A stretch of DNA of 64,000 nucleotides from Planctomycetaceae bacterium (lineage in GTDB: Bacteria > Planctomycetota > Planctomycetia > Planctomycetales > Planctomycetaceae). The position numbers were made by a program, and so were the translations under genes. Below the pieces are notes generated by a model. That model was given only the letters and a program-made list of their open reading frames with translations. It ran no database searches and was not told where the DNA came from. Location: positions 455,418-519,417 of the forward strand of contig JACKHO010000006.1 of assembly GCA_020638955.1 (NCBI GenBank). Reading direction: 5' to 3'. Shown here piece after piece: positions 18,837 to 28,800 of this stretch (position 1 is its first letter; each line of letters opens with the position of its first letter).

Positions 18837-20075
18837 TTACGGGACGGTGTCGCGAGGCTTAGTGTTGGCCCAGCGCTTGCCTGCCCATGCGGAACAGGCT
18901 TCGCGTCCACGAAGTTGCTGCACTTCGTGTTCGCCGGTAAACCGACTTGAGGGGAGGTGTATGTCCATTCCCACATCCTTGGCATTCAGTTCTGACGAAA
19001 GGCTCATCCAAAGTGCCGCACGGTAATGTGGTGCGGGAGAAAGTGGAGCGTGGAGATTGGCGAATGAGACGGCATCGAGATTGACGGGAGCCCAGTCGCT
19101 CAATGCGTCGGGGGAACCGACGTAAGGCTGAACGGTGTCGGGCGACTCCTGAATATGTTCGACTTGCACCAGCGGAATCACACGCACAGGGCGGCGGCTA
19201 TAGACAATCCAGGCGGGCCAGGGATCGCAGTAGCCGAACCAGCCGAGAGCGGGATACAGCATGAGTACGGCACTCAATGCGGCCGCCAGTTTCGTTGTTG
19301 GAATGGCTGAAGCAGGGACGGCATCTGGTGATGTTGGTTTGTCATCAGCCAATAGAATGGTGTTCTGCACGAGGAAGTACGTGTTCCAGAGGACAACACC
19401 CCACTCGTGCTGCAGTCTCAATGGCCCGAGCAGGTAAATCAGCATGCCGTGCATGACGTAGGAGGAACGTAGCCCCCAGCGTCGCGTCCGCGGATTCACG
19501 ACCAACAAGAAGACTGCGAGTTCTCCGAGCGGCAGCAGCCACACCAGAAAGTGCGGCCATGTGGCAAGCGGCGAGGGCTTGAAAGGGATCAGGGCTTCGA
19601 TCATTTCGGGTGCGATTTGCGTGAGGAATCCGTGGTCGAATTTGGTGACTGCCGAGTAGAAATAGATCCCACACAGCAGCCAGCGGGCGGTACGAACAGC
19701 TTCACGGGAGGTAAGCGTGAGGCAAATTCCCGTCAGCAGCAGAAATTCCCATGCCCAAGCCTGAAATCGGTTTTGATCCAGTAGAATGAGTCCGCCCAAG
19801 GCGATGAGGTAACAACATCGCTGCAGTCTTAACCGGCGCGGTATGAGGGAGGGAATCAGTCCAAGCACGCAGGTAGCGACCAGTAGAGTGAGCAAAAGCC
19901 AATCGATCAATGGCTGGACGTCCACCAGGAATGACAGCCAGGGAATGTCTGGGATGGTCGCGGCGGGATTCCAGAGGGGCCATGTGGCTCCCACGAGAAT
20001 GAGCGTAAACAGGCTCACCGCCTGCCGCAGTCGATTCGTTTGCAGTTCGGCCTGAGTGGGATTCTCAACAGACAT
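18837..20075 (-). CDS. Polytopic membrane protein, possibly HTTM-like
   Basis: The 412-residue integral membrane protein has about seven or eight hydrophobic segments in its first 300 residues, with motifs LILLDQNRFQAWAWEFLLLTG and LCGIYFYSAVTKFDHGFL. The arrangement recalls HTTM or DoxX-like membrane proteins common in Planctomycetes. The assignment is by appearance only. The C-terminal 130 residues are soluble and contain no motif that I recognise. It lies 82 bases upstream of the isochorismatase-ThuA gene on the same strand and might be cotranscribed. The function is unknown. Confidence 0.7.
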   Translation of the reverse strand: MSVENPTQAELQTNRLRQAVSLFTLILVGATWPLWNPAATIPDIPWLSFLVDVQPLIDWLLLTLLVATCVLGLIPSLIPRRLRLQRCCYLIALGGLILLDQNRFQAWAWEFLLLTGICLTLTSREAVRTARWLLCGIYFYSAVTKFDHGFLTQIAPEMIEALIPFKPSPLATWPHFLVWLLPLGELAVFLLVVNPRTRRWGLRSSYVMHGMLIYLLGPLRLQHEWGVVLWNTYFLVQNTILLADDKPTSPDAVPASAIPTTKLAAALSAVLMLYPALGWFGYCDPWPAWIVYSRRPVRVIPLVQVEHIQESPDTVQPYVGSPDALSDWAPVNLDAVSFANLHAPLSPAPHYRAALWMSLSSELNAKDVGMDIHLPSSRFTGEHEVQQLRGREACSAWAGKRWANTKPRDTVP

Positions 20076-20103
20076 TCAGGCCCCACCGAATCGAGCAAGA
20101 TAT

Positions 20104-20243
20104 GTAGGCCGGACCGGAGCAAACCGAAATTGCGCCGGAACTTCGGCCGCGCGGAAACCGTCCAACGAAGCAGAACGTTAAGGAATGCTCAAACACTGTT
20201 TGCGTAGTTCCGGCAATTCGAGGCGGCCTGCGGTCCGGCCTAC
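20104..20243. repeat. MITE-like inverted-repeat element
   Basis: The outer arms GTAGGCCGGACCG (20104-20116) and CGGTCCGGCCTAC (20231-20243) are perfect 13-base inverted repeats. Partly matching inner arms continue inward (AATTGCGCCGGAACT near 20128-20142 against AGTTCCGGCAATT at 20206-20218), so about 42 bases at each end can pair. The unit is about 140 bases, contains no ORF, and lies between two minus-strand genes. Confidence 0.65.
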
Positions 20244-20260
20244 TCTGTGGAGTTCAGGCC

Positions 20261-22474
20261 CTAGTGGATGAACAGGAATTCTTTGGTGTTCGCCAACGCC
20301 CAAATCAGATCCTGCAGGTTCTGTTTCAGGGCCTGATCCTCCGGCAGGTATGTTCCATCAGACTTTTCGACCGGTTCCTGAAGATAGGTCACGGCAGCGA
20401 GCTGTTCCGTCGGAGTAGGATACCGGGCGAACGCCATTAAATAGATTTCATCAACGCGCTGCTCCAACGACGCCTCAGACTTCGCCAGCGTTGCCGCGCG
20501 ACCACTGCCAGCGGCCAGTTTATTCTTCACTTCACTGGAGTTGATGAGGTGCAGGCTTTGGGCGAGGCTCGATGTCTGCACCCGTTCGCATTCACACACG
20601 CTGGAGTTGTCCGGGCGACCAAACACACGCAGAAACTCTGAGGCTTTGTTGTAGCTATTGTCGGGCAGAGCGATGGCTCGTGTGCCAGCAGGAAGGTTTG
20701 CAAACGTGGTGCGGGTACCGGTGAGATCGTCGATGGAATCGAGCAACACTTCCGCCTGCATGCGACGTGGGTAGAACCGCGAAAAGTTCTGGTTGTCGGC
20801 CAAATTCGCATCGCTCGGACGTGAGCTGAGTTGATAGGCGTTGGACTGCGTTATGAATCGCACCAGTTCCTTCAAATCGAATCCACTCTCAATGAAGTGC
20901 TTCTCCAAGGCGGCGAGCAGTTCTGGATTCGTTGGTGGATTGCTGTCCCGAATATCGTCTTCCGGTTCGATAAGACCCCGTCCGAAAAAGTGCTTCCAGT
21001 AGCGGTTCACGACAGCCTTAGCAAAGAAGGGATTCTCGGGTTTGCTCATCCAGTCCACGAGCCGCAAGCGGGGATCTTCGTCGGCCGGGATTTCACCAAT
21101 GTCATCTCCCAATGCGGCGGGTCGCAGCATTTGCCCCGACTTGATGTTCTTGGCTTCCGCGATTCCACGCTGATGGAAAATCAAATCTTCGCCTCGCGTG
21201 GCTGTTGGCTTGCGACCAACTCGCGAGAAGAATGCCGAGAGGCTGTAGTAGTCGTCCTGGCTCCAGCGCTCAAAAGGATGGTGGTGGCACTGAGCACATT
21301 GCAGTCGAACGCCCAGGAAGAGCTGAGCCACATCTTCCAGTTGCTCCTTCGGGTCTTTGACTCGCTTGTACCAGGCGACGGGAGGATTGCTGATAATGGT
21401 CCCCGTCGCTCCGAGCAGTTCACGTACGAGTTGATCATACGAAACGTTCGCCAGCAGGCTGTCGCGGATCCAGGCATGGAAGGCAAAGTTCGAGGTGATG
21501 TCGGCAGCATCATCGCGGCGGTTCTTCAGTAGCGTGGTCCATTTGTTTGCAAAGTAGTCGGCGTAGCCAGGACTTTGCAGCAATCGCTCGATGGCATGAT
21601 CCCGTTTGTCTGGTGCGGTGCTTTCCAGAAAGACTTTCGTCTCTTCACTTGTCGGAAGGCGTCCTGCAATGTCAAGCGTGACACGGCGGAGGAATGTGGC
21701 GTCATCACAGACTTCTGAAGCGGGAATTCCGAGCGTGCGCAGGTTTGCAAAAACCAGTTGATCAATTTCATTTCGTTCGGGCGGCATTTCTTTGATTTCC
21801 GCCCCCAACGGAATCGCCGCAGTGAAGACTGCGATTTTCCCCTGATAGCGGACCATAATCGCCACGCGGCCCGGGATGTCACCCACGGTGACGAGTCCCT
21901 CGTCAGTGACTTCAGCCATCCCTTCCAGGTTTGATTCAAACAATGACCGCGCGGTCACGTCGCGTTTTGTTCCGTCTGCGTAGGTGGCGATAACAGTTAA
22001 CTGTTGAGTTGCCCCCGATTGAACGATTCCACTGGCAGGCTGCACCTCGATATCCGCAAACTCCGTGTCGGCAGGCGTGATGCGTGGAGCCCCTTCAGCG
22101 ACCCAGCGCTTGAGTGTGTCGTACTCCTCGGACGACTTTAAGAGTCGCACGCCGCCACCGTGAGGAACTCCACCTGAGCCTTTCGTCAGAATCAGACTTT
22201 GTTCAGGATCGGCCAGGAACAATCTTCGTCCACGTCCTTCCTTGAATAGTGCGTCGTAGTCTTCGTCAGGCTCGAAGCCGAGTAGCGAGAGCTGAAATCC
22301 GTTCTGGCCGCCACCTGCCTTGGCATGGCACGCTCCCATATTACAACCGGCTTTGGTCAGGATGGGGACGACATCATTCACGAAACTAACGGGGCGAACT
22401 TCTTCAGCGGGTGACGTCGCGGAGATACAACTCCCGACGATTACGGCAACGTAGAACTTGAAGGCGGGCGACAT
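20261..22474 (-). CDS. PSD1-type secreted protein with Big_2-like domain, protein 2
   Basis: The 737-residue exported protein has a signal peptide (about 1-24). A PSCyt-like region follows with the unusual spacing CNMGACH (C44, C49, H50). A bacterial Ig-like (Big_2) domain is at about 148-228 (SGIVQSGATQQLTVIATYADGTKRDVTARSLFES). DUF1549 (about 240-420) has a canonical LQCAQCHHHPFERW motif. DUF1553 (about 450-720) includes NRYWKHFFGRGLIEP and SVCECERVQTSSLAQSLHLINS. The function of the class is unknown. There is no DUF1501 partner gene next to it, although such a gene often follows PSD1 genes. Confidence 0.9.
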   Translation of the reverse strand: MSPAFKFYVAVIVGSCISATSPAEEVRPVSFVNDVVPILTKAGCNMGACHAKAGGGQNGFQLSLLGFEPDEDYDALFKEGRGRRLFLADPEQSLILTKGSGGVPHGGGVRLLKSSEEYDTLKRWVAEGAPRITPADTEFADIEVQPASGIVQSGATQQLTVIATYADGTKRDVTARSLFESNLEGMAEVTDEGLVTVGDIPGRVAIMVRYQGKIAVFTAAIPLGAEIKEMPPERNEIDQLVFANLRTLGIPASEVCDDATFLRRVTLDIAGRLPTSEETKVFLESTAPDKRDHAIERLLQSPGYADYFANKWTTLLKNRRDDAADITSNFAFHAWIRDSLLANVSYDQLVRELLGATGTIISNPPVAWYKRVKDPKEQLEDVAQLFLGVRLQCAQCHHHPFERWSQDDYYSLSAFFSRVGRKPTATRGEDLIFHQRGIAEAKNIKSGQMLRPAALGDDIGEIPADEDPRLRLVDWMSKPENPFFAKAVVNRYWKHFFGRGLIEPEDDIRDSNPPTNPELLAALEKHFIESGFDLKELVRFITQSNAYQLSSRPSDANLADNQNFSRFYPRRMQAEVLLDSIDDLTGTRTTFANLPAGTRAIALPDNSYNKASEFLRVFGRPDNSSVCECERVQTSSLAQSLHLINSSEVKNKLAAGSGRAATLAKSEASLEQRVDEIYLMAFARYPTPTEQLAAVTYLQEPVEKSDGTYLPEDQALKQNLQDLIWALANTKEFLFIH

Positions 22475-23045
22475 GGAATCATCCTTTGCAGGCAGAGGGC
22501 TCTGTCTGATGGCTCAATAACGGGCGGGGGAGCCACAAGTATCCTAGCTGCAAAATACACGGAGGTCCATGTTTATGCGTTCTCGCGTGTCAAGGAGACG
22601 TGAGAAATATGAGCGACGTCACAAATCCGAGGGCAATGCAGCGGGTCAGGATGGCCCACGCAGTGAACAAGCTACGAGGATGTTGGATGAGATCGTCGTA
22701 GCGGCGGCGGTATGCGGTGTAGATCTGGTCGACCAAGAGGACTATCCCCCCAATTGTGCGATGACTTGCCGGATGGTCTCCAATTCGGGACCACACAATC
22801 ACTACAACACGTTTAATCGATACAGTCGGACCACGTCAATCTAGGGTGGGAACTCCGACGATTCGGCTTGGGGGCGTTGGGGTCCGAGAAGTGACTGGAA
22901 CTCGCTCGAACCGGTGGACGGTTGTGCGAGTTCGAAGGGCTGGCTGACGATTCAATGGATACGAAGACGTCTCACGGACGGGGCGTTGATCAATTGGATT
23001 CTCGATAATTCGTACGACCGCGCAGGCGATCGGACGTGTGGCCCC
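22475..23045. other. Region of 571 bases without a convincing gene
   Basis: The region lies between two divergent genes. A plus-strand ORF at 22569-22844 has GGAGGT 4 bases before its ATG, and a minus-strand ORF at 22590-22802 encodes a hydrophobic tail (AWAILTRCIALGFVTSLIFLT). They overlap each other, neither resembles a known family, and neither composition is persuasive. The region must also hold the promoters of both flanking genes. It could be a decayed gene. Confidence 0.5.
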
Positions 23046-24338
23046 ATGAGTGCACGGTTTACGGGAGCTCGATCTCTGGGTGACCGGCGGCGACGTCGGC
23101 TGGCTCAAGATGCAGAGCAAACGCAAGCAGCACCAGTTCGTTCCGGCCCTCGAAACGCCTCCCCGGCCAGGGTTTCCGCTGACAATGCGGCCACCGCTGC
23201 CCCGCAACTAGTGCAACCGCGTGACAGCATCATTCCGAGCGCTCCCTGGAAAATCGCGGCACTCGGGATATTGAGTCTGGCTCTTTGGTCCGGCATGATG
23301 TGGGCTGGACAGGAGACTTGGGGCGGTCCACTCGAGGAACTTTTTGGATTTGAACAGCATCGATTCGCTCAACTGTTCAGCACCATTACGCTGCTGGCGG
23401 CGACGCAGCTTTCCTGTCTCATCCTGTGGTACCGCATTCGGAGCCGGAAAGATTTCGGAGGACGCTACCGCGTTTGGTTTCTGGCGGTCATGTTCTGGGG
23501 AATGGCCTGTTTCAGTGCGACGACCGGCGCGCATCTCTCCTGGGCAGAGTGGGCCTATCGACAATGGCCAGCAGAAATGTGGCGGGGCGTGACGTTTTAC
23601 TGGCTCGCACCGACCGCGATTTGCTTCCTGGCGTTGCACCGGTTGCTCCAAAAGGAGATGTTTTCATCGCGGTCCAGTCGCTTGTTCTGGGACGCCTCCT
23701 GGTGGCTCGCAGCGGCCAGCAGTGTTTTATTGCTGATTCCCTCGGTTGTAGCACCCGAAAGTTTGCATGTGCCGCTGCAAATCGGGGTCAGCACTTTGTG
23801 GTACCTCGTGTCCACGTTTGCACTTCTGGTGCATGCTCGATTCGTCGTCCATATTACGAACGAAGCCGCCCCCAAGCAGGAACCGCGACTCTCACGAGTT
23901 CTCAACTCCGCTCACAGTACAGTCGAGACTATCGCACAGGTCATACCCCGTCCGAAATTCCTGTCGCGTCCCATTTTTCGCAATACCACCACGCCCGACG
24001 GAGCTCAAGAAGAGCAGGGCAAAGCGACGCCGCCAGCACTCCCTGCTAAGAAAACAGAACAGCCAACTTCTGTTGCGACGCCAAAGCAACGAGAAGCGAC
24101 AGTTGAAGGCAAGGCAGAAGCTGACTCAGAAGAAAAGCCTGTTGGCAGGATGAACCTGCGGATCGATCCTCCCCATCAACTTCCGCACCAGCGTGTGGTC
24201 GCCGATATGCAGGAGGCTGACTCAGACGACGACGATGAAGGCGACGACAGCAGCGACGACGACGATGTGGACATGTCGCAATTGAGTCGCAAAGAACGAC
24301 GACGACTGAAAAAGCAGAAACGCGGACAGCGTCGCTAG
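23046..24338 (+). CDS. Membrane protein with a highly charged C-terminal tail
   Basis: The 430-residue protein has a basic, Ala/Gln-rich N-terminus and then about six hydrophobic segments (roughly residues 60-280, for example KIAALGILSLALWSGMMWAG and FLAVMFWGMACFSATTG). A long cytoplasmic-looking tail has an aspartate-rich block (DDDDEGDDSSDDDD) followed by SRKERRRLKKQKRGQRR. No family was recognised. The start is taken at the ATG at 23046 (MSARFTGARSLGDRRRRR); the frame is open 44 codons further, but that extension has no membrane or family character. The ribosome site is poor. Confidence 0.7.
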   Translation: MSARFTGARSLGDRRRRRLAQDAEQTQAAPVRSGPRNASPARVSADNAATAAPQLVQPRDSIIPSAPWKIAALGILSLALWSGMMWAGQETWGGPLEELFGFEQHRFAQLFSTITLLAATQLSCLILWYRIRSRKDFGGRYRVWFLAVMFWGMACFSATTGAHLSWAEWAYRQWPAEMWRGVTFYWLAPTAICFLALHRLLQKEMFSSRSSRLFWDASWWLAAASSVLLLIPSVVAPESLHVPLQIGVSTLWYLVSTFALLVHARFVVHITNEAAPKQEPRLSRVLNSAHSTVETIAQVIPRPKFLSRPIFRNTTTPDGAQEEQGKATPPALPAKKTEQPTSVATPKQREATVEGKAEADSEEKPVGRMNLRIDPPHQLPHQRVVADMQEADSDDDDEGDDSSDDDDVDMSQLSRKERRRLKKQKRGQRR

Positions 24339-24560
24339 CAGCTGTAGCCAATGCTGAAACCTGCAGGGCGAAGTTGGGCTTCGAATTGGCCTGGGTCGCA
24401 GTTGTGTTTTGATTCCATACACCGACAGGCTCCTCTAAGGAAGCGGTAACAGGGGAGAGGCAACACGCCTTTGGACGTGAACTACATCTCCCCAATTGCA
24501 TCGTCCATGTCTAACTTTTCACGGTCGACTGGTGCATTTGCACCCTCAGGGAGGCCTCGT

Positions 24561-25805
24561 TTACGCCAGCCTGTCCAACTCAGCCAAGACTCTGTCGACT
24601 TCTTCGCTCGTATTGTAGTGCAGCAGGCCAATGCGGAGTGTACCGTGCGGTTCGAGGTCAGCGGCTTCACTAAACGACAGGGCATAGTGGTTTCCCGCCC
24701 ACGCATAACAGCCGACTTCTGCCAGTCGAGTCGCGAGTTGGAGCGGTGTTTGTTTCGCATACGTCAATGAGAACGTGGGGACGCGTTCGTCGATGCGGGC
24801 GATATCCGCAATACCCCAGAGGCGATACGCGCCGAGGTTCTGTAATCCCTCAAGCATGCGCCGCGCGAGTTGTTGTTCGTGATTTTGAATCGCGGCGAAA
24901 GCGAAACAAATCGCTTCGCGGCGAGAAGTTGCGGCGGGATTCGCATGGCGTCCGAGCGAGGCGAGGTACTCAACGCAGGCCAATGCACCTGCAATTCCTT
25001 CGTGGCAGGCCGTTCCGGTCATCCACTTGCCGGGGAGTTCGTTGGTTGCGACTCGCAGTTTGTACGGCTGGATTTCCTCCAGCAGCTCGCGTCGACCATA
25101 TAGCACGCCTAAATGCGGACCGAAGAACTTGTAGGCCGAACAAACGAGGAAATCAGCATTGAGATCCGCGACGTCAATAAGTTCGTGCGGCGCATAATGA
25201 ACTGCGTCGACGTATACCATTGCGCCCACGTCGTGAGCCTGCCGAATCATTTCTCGGACGGGGTTGATGGTACCCGTGATGTTCGAGGCGAGGCCAATCG
25301 CGACGAGTTTGGTCTTGGGTGACAAGAGGCTGCGGTAGCTCGCCTGATTGAGTGTGCCATCCTCGATGTTCACGTCAACACGCCGAATGACGGCACCTGC
25401 GTCGCGAGCGGCAAGTACCCAGGGGCTGACATTTCCCTCATGGTCGAGTCGGGTGACAATGATGTCGTCACCTGGGCTCCATGTCTGTGCTAATGCGCGA
25501 CTGACCGCCAGCGTAATTGTCGTCATGTTCGCGCCGAACACAATGCAGTCCGGGTTGTCAGCCCCCAGGAAGTCGGCGAAGGCTCGATGCGCTTCTTCGA
25601 GAATGCCGTCACTCGTGCGGCTGACTTCAAATACTCCGCCATGTTGAGAATTCGTTTCGAGTAGGTAGCGTCTGACGGCATCACCCACCGACCGTGTGAC
25701 CTGGCTGCCAGCGGGACCGTCGAAGAAGGCGACGGACTGGCCATCCTGGCGATGACTCAGTCCGGGAAACTGTTCTCGAACCCATTCCACATCAAGGGGT
25801 GTCAT
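24561..25805 (-). CDS. Cysteine-desulfurase-like PLP enzyme without the expected catalytic Cys
   Basis: The 414-residue class V aminotransferase-fold enzyme resembles the VC1184-type family (TIGR01976). PLP ligands are visible: Asp D200 (MVYVDAVHYAPH) and the Schiff-base Lys K226 (SAYKFFGPHLG). N-terminal FDGPAGSQV and C-terminal GTLRIGLLHYNT fit the family. In canonical SufS enzymes the sulfur-accepting Cys lies in an RTGHHCA loop; here the matching stretch reads AGNHYA, with Y374 in place of Cys. It may therefore act as another type of PLP enzyme, for example a lyase or kynureninase-like hydrolase. It stands alone, 93 bases upstream of the Hsp70-fusion stop region. Confidence 0.85.
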   Translation of the reverse strand: MTPLDVEWVREQFPGLSHRQDGQSVAFFDGPAGSQVTRSVGDAVRRYLLETNSQHGGVFEVSRTSDGILEEAHRAFADFLGADNPDCIVFGANMTTITLAVSRALAQTWSPGDDIIVTRLDHEGNVSPWVLAARDAGAVIRRVDVNIEDGTLNQASYRSLLSPKTKLVAIGLASNITGTINPVREMIRQAHDVGAMVYVDAVHYAPHELIDVADLNADFLVCSAYKFFGPHLGVLYGRRELLEEIQPYKLRVATNELPGKWMTGTACHEGIAGALACVEYLASLGRHANPAATSRREAICFAFAAIQNHEQQLARRMLEGLQNLGAYRLWGIADIARIDERVPTFSLTYAKQTPLQLATRLAEVGCYAWAGNHYALSFSEAADLEPHGTLRIGLLHYNTSEEVDRVLAELDRLA

Positions 25806-25898
25806 TGTTTTGTGTCCGTGTTGGCCGCTGAATTTGAAACGGCCGAATTCTGTCAGATGGACACCGCAGAAACAAATCCGAGGTGAAAGCGAATTGCG

Positions 25899-28800
25899 TT
25901 AGAATTCCACTTGCGTGGCTTCGCGCTGATAGAGCGGCAGGTGCCGGTAATAGACTTCGAGAGTCATGATGCTCATGCAGGTTTCGAAGAGACGTCCGCC
26001 CTGAGCGGACCCGTGACCGCCGGTCGGCTTCCAACTGCCGGTGCCGGGCCCCTCCTGCACCTGGGTGTTGATGAGCCGGTCGCGCATGACCAGGTTCCAC
26101 TTCTTCCACTCCTCGCCTCCCCAGTGGTGCATGACCTGGGTGGCGTAGTAGTTGTAGTAGATGTCTCTGTTGGACGGTCCCGTTTTGCTGAGGTAGGCCA
26201 CCCCATTTTCAAGGGCGGGATTCTTTCGGTCCCACCCCATGTACATGCGGCAGAGCAGCCCCACAGCTGAGGTTCCCGGGCGATTCGGCTCGCGACCCGT
26301 GTAGCCGTATTGTGCACCGCCATTAACCTCGACGGAATCGAGAAAGAAGTGAACCCCTTTGGCGACGTTAGGAGGAATTTGGATTTTCGCTGCAGCGGCC
26401 GACTGCAGTGCCATGACTTGCCAGCCAACGACCGAAGTGTCTCCCTTCTCCAGCGGTTTGTAACGCCAGCCGCCCCCTTTGGGGTCCTGCGCACTGACGA
26501 TGAACGCCGTCACCGCAATACAGGCTTGATATAAGCGTCGATCTTTCGTCAGAGCCTGGGCTTCGCATAGCGCAATGGCGCAGAGCCCCTGGACGTACAT
26601 CCCTTCATTCCCCTGGATGTCACCTCGCAAGTCTCCCCCCGCTGGGGTTGCCTTGATACTTCGGAGCAGAAAGTCGAGTCCCTTGCCGACCGTTTCCTTG
26701 TAGTCACCCTCCTTGTGCGTTTGACCAGCACCGAGGTAGGACAGCAGTGCCATTGCGGTGGCACCGGTGTAGCACTTGGAGAACGACCCAGCATCGGGAC
26801 TTTCGCCGATTTCCGAGAAACTCCAACTGCCATCGGGCCGTTGAATGGAAGCGAGCCATTTGAGACCGGAGGCAACCGCCGCTTCGCTCGCGCTGTTTCC
26901 GCCCTCGCGAGCCACGAGGGCCGCGCGGCCTGCGGCGCTGCGTCCTCCCATTTCGCCTTGAATCTTCACTTGAGAACCCGGGGCCACCGTTTTCAATTCC
27001 ACCTGAGGCGCCGCGAGGGCCAGGTCGTTGATATCAACGTCGAGTTTGTCTTCGGTCATGGCGAGCACGTCCGTAATTGTCGCCGCTTCCTGCATGGGCT
27101 CTAGTTCGTCGGCAGACAGGTCAAGCTGCTGCAATGACTCAGGCTGTTCGGTGACGACCGTCGACGAAATGTTCATGAACTGATTGCGCACGGGATTCGG
27201 AAGCACAACCATTGCGAGCGCGAGCAAGACCAATGCGTGCAACAAAAAGGCCGTACCGTGCACTGTGGCGAGTTCATAGAGCTTCTTGCGAGCCTTCAGT
27301 TTTTCTTCTTCGGGATCTGGTTCGTGCTCGACTAACTCGTCAACTTCACCGAGAGTTTCGTCATCGACGACATCGTCCTCGGGACCTGCGGATTCCGGTT
27401 CCGTGATCGCCGGAGCCTTTGCCTGAACTGCGGGACGACTCGCCACTGCCGTGGCAGACTGTTCGACGGGCTTCTGAACCTGTGGCGATCTTGTTGGTGC
27501 CGCCTCGACTTCAATAGGAACCGTTCCTGCACTTGCCGACGGCTGCGATAAAACGGGAACAGCAATGGCTGCCGTTTCGGTTTGTCGCGATTTTTCCCGT
27601 TTCTTCTTCGGAGGGGTGGCTTCTGCGCGAGGTGACGCCGGAACTCGCTCCACCTCCTTCAATGCGGAAGTAGTTGCTGCAGGGGCCGGCACCGCGATGG
27701 CTACAGGTTGCGGCGATTCAACGTGCTTTTCACGTACGTCAACAGGAGCGCTATCGTACGTTGCGGGACTCACCGCTGGGCTGCGACTCTCTATCGGCTC
27801 ATTTGAAACGGAAACAGGTTCATTACCGACGTCGCTGTCAGGCAGGCCTCTTTCCACTCGTGGAGCCCAGGCGGCGTACCGTTCGGGACTCAAGCCGGAG
27901 GCCCGTTCGATTTCCAGGGTGGCGGACTTCTTCACCGTGGGGAGCCAGGCCTTTACGGTGAGTCGCCCGTTCTCGGCATATTCGAAAGTGACTTCGACGG
28001 GCGTTTTGGCGGGGAGTCCTTCAGGCAGGCCCTGAACGACACACTTGCCAATGGCGGTGGACTGATTGCCGCTCGCGTCACCACCCTCGACAACATTCAC
28101 GACGACGCTGCCCTGATTTTCTTTGAGCGTCGGAAACACATGGCTCTTGGCCGTGGGCAGTGGTGTGTTCCGCCCGATCATCAACTGTCGCCGCTGTCGT
28201 CCTGTCGAACGTTCGACACCCAGCACGCCCAGGTCATGAGAGTTGACGTTTCGAATCGACATGGTCGGTGTCGCTTCGACTCGATCTGACGTCAGCCAGC
28301 GTGCGTAAACTGCGGCGCCATGTGCGACCGCCTCGTCCGGCGAGAGGGACCGGTCAACCTGCAAGCCGGATAACTTCTCCAGCATTTCACTGACCATGGG
28401 CATCCGACTGGATCCCCCTACGAGCAGCAGCCGGTCGATGTCTTTCCAGGATCTTTCTGCTTCCCGCAACACGCGCTGGGTTGTAAGTTGCGTGCGGTCC
28501 AGCAGGTCGCCCGTGAGGGTTTCGAATTCGTCACGACTCAATGTGGTACGCAGACGCTTTCCACCAGCGGCAAAGTGAATTTGTACTTCGGAGCGCAACG
28601 TTAATGCCCGTTTGGCATCTTCCGCTTCGTGGAGCAATCGTTGCAGATCGCTTTCGTCTTTGCGGGGATCAATTCGGTGTTCGGCCAGGAACTTCTCCGC
28701 GACGAAATCGACAATTCTCTGGTCCCAGTCAATGCCTCCCAGGTAGACATCACCCGCCGTGGCGACTGTTTCGAACTGATGTCCCTGCAGGTCCATGAGT

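Noticed and set aside
17462..18862. Plus-strand ORF of 466 codons antisense to the isochorismatase-ThuA gene
   Set aside because: It mirrors a well-supported gene, has no domain or ribosome site, and its length comes from codon composition.
22569..22844. Small genes on either strand in the 22475-23045 gap
   Set aside because: Two overlapping ORFs on opposite strands both look weak; one has a ribosome site and the other a hydrophobic end, but neither has a family match.
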